DNA from: Leptidea sinapis
Taxonomy: Eukaryota > Arthropoda > Insecta > Lepidoptera > Pieridae
DNA: 64,000 nucleotides
Reading direction: 5' to 3'
Assembly (NCBI RefSeq): GCF_905404315.1
Contig: NC_066276.1
Location: forward strand, 13,410,001-13,474,000
The notes beneath the pieces were generated by a model. It made no database searches. It was given only the letters and a program-made list of their open reading frames with translations, and had not been told where the DNA came from. Positions 63,766 to 64,000 of this stretch are shown piece by piece; the first letter of the stretch is position 1, and every line of letters starts with the position of its first letter. Made by a program: the position numbers and the translations under genes.

Positions 63766-64000
63766 GTGCTAGCAGATGCCGCGTTTGAACGTGTTCGGTA
63801 CGTGACTCTAAAAAATCAGAACATCAATATTGACCGTAGAAAGTGCAGACAAACACGTAAAAACAAGCAAAGTCTGTCGCTTTATCTTATCACATATTGC
63901 CAAACACTTGCTTCACTCAAACTTATGAAACGGGCTTTTACGTTACGATAACAGGTATTTAAGGCTGTTCTTACAAAGAGCACCTACGAGTCTAATTAAT

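Overview
The window looks like lepidopteran nuclear DNA. It is AT-rich and intron-rich, and it is packed with short interspersed elements of types common in moths and butterflies: LINE 3' tails, MITEs, a tRNA-derived SINE and a mariner remnant. The species cannot be fixed from the sequence alone. No bacterial, viral or organellar genes were seen.

The left half (604-36015, minus strand) carries one recognisable host gene: the 5' part of a class XVIII unconventional myosin (Myo18; the Drosophila counterpart is Mhcl). I reconstructed 18 coding exons by matching splice phases. All 17 junctions join in frame, and the exons sum to 3336 nt, or 1112 codons. They give, in order, a 308-residue low-complexity N-terminal exon, the SH3-like neck entry, and the motor domain with P-loop, degenerate switch I and switch II regions, up to the end of the motor near the converter. 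The light-chain-binding segment and coiled-coil tail lie beyond base 1.

The most unusual structure lies in and beside exon 15 (6008-6132). The 3' 103 nt of this exon, its 5' splice site, about 32 nt of intron and about 46 nt of a LINE 3' tail form a 181-bp unit. The unit is repeated without any length change, giving 12 copies of the splice donor (exon ends at 4017 + 181k). Only the rightmost copy keeps the 22-nt exon start and the splice acceptor. This is a satellite-like array made from a coding exon fused to a retrotransposon fragment, inside a gene that still appears intact.

Introns elsewhere hold repeats: a ten-copy hairpin-bearing family, at least seven LINE tails of one family, and MITEs, one of which ends 26 bp from a 5' splice site. 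The right 28 kb (36040-64000) has no gene I can support. It is a mosaic of LINE C-terminal fragments (RTE-like and others), five or six copies of a CTAGCTGACCCGACAGACG element including one fold-back composite, TWA-target MITEs, a mariner remnant, and a SINE carrying two adjacent perfect palindromes of 54 and 44 bp.
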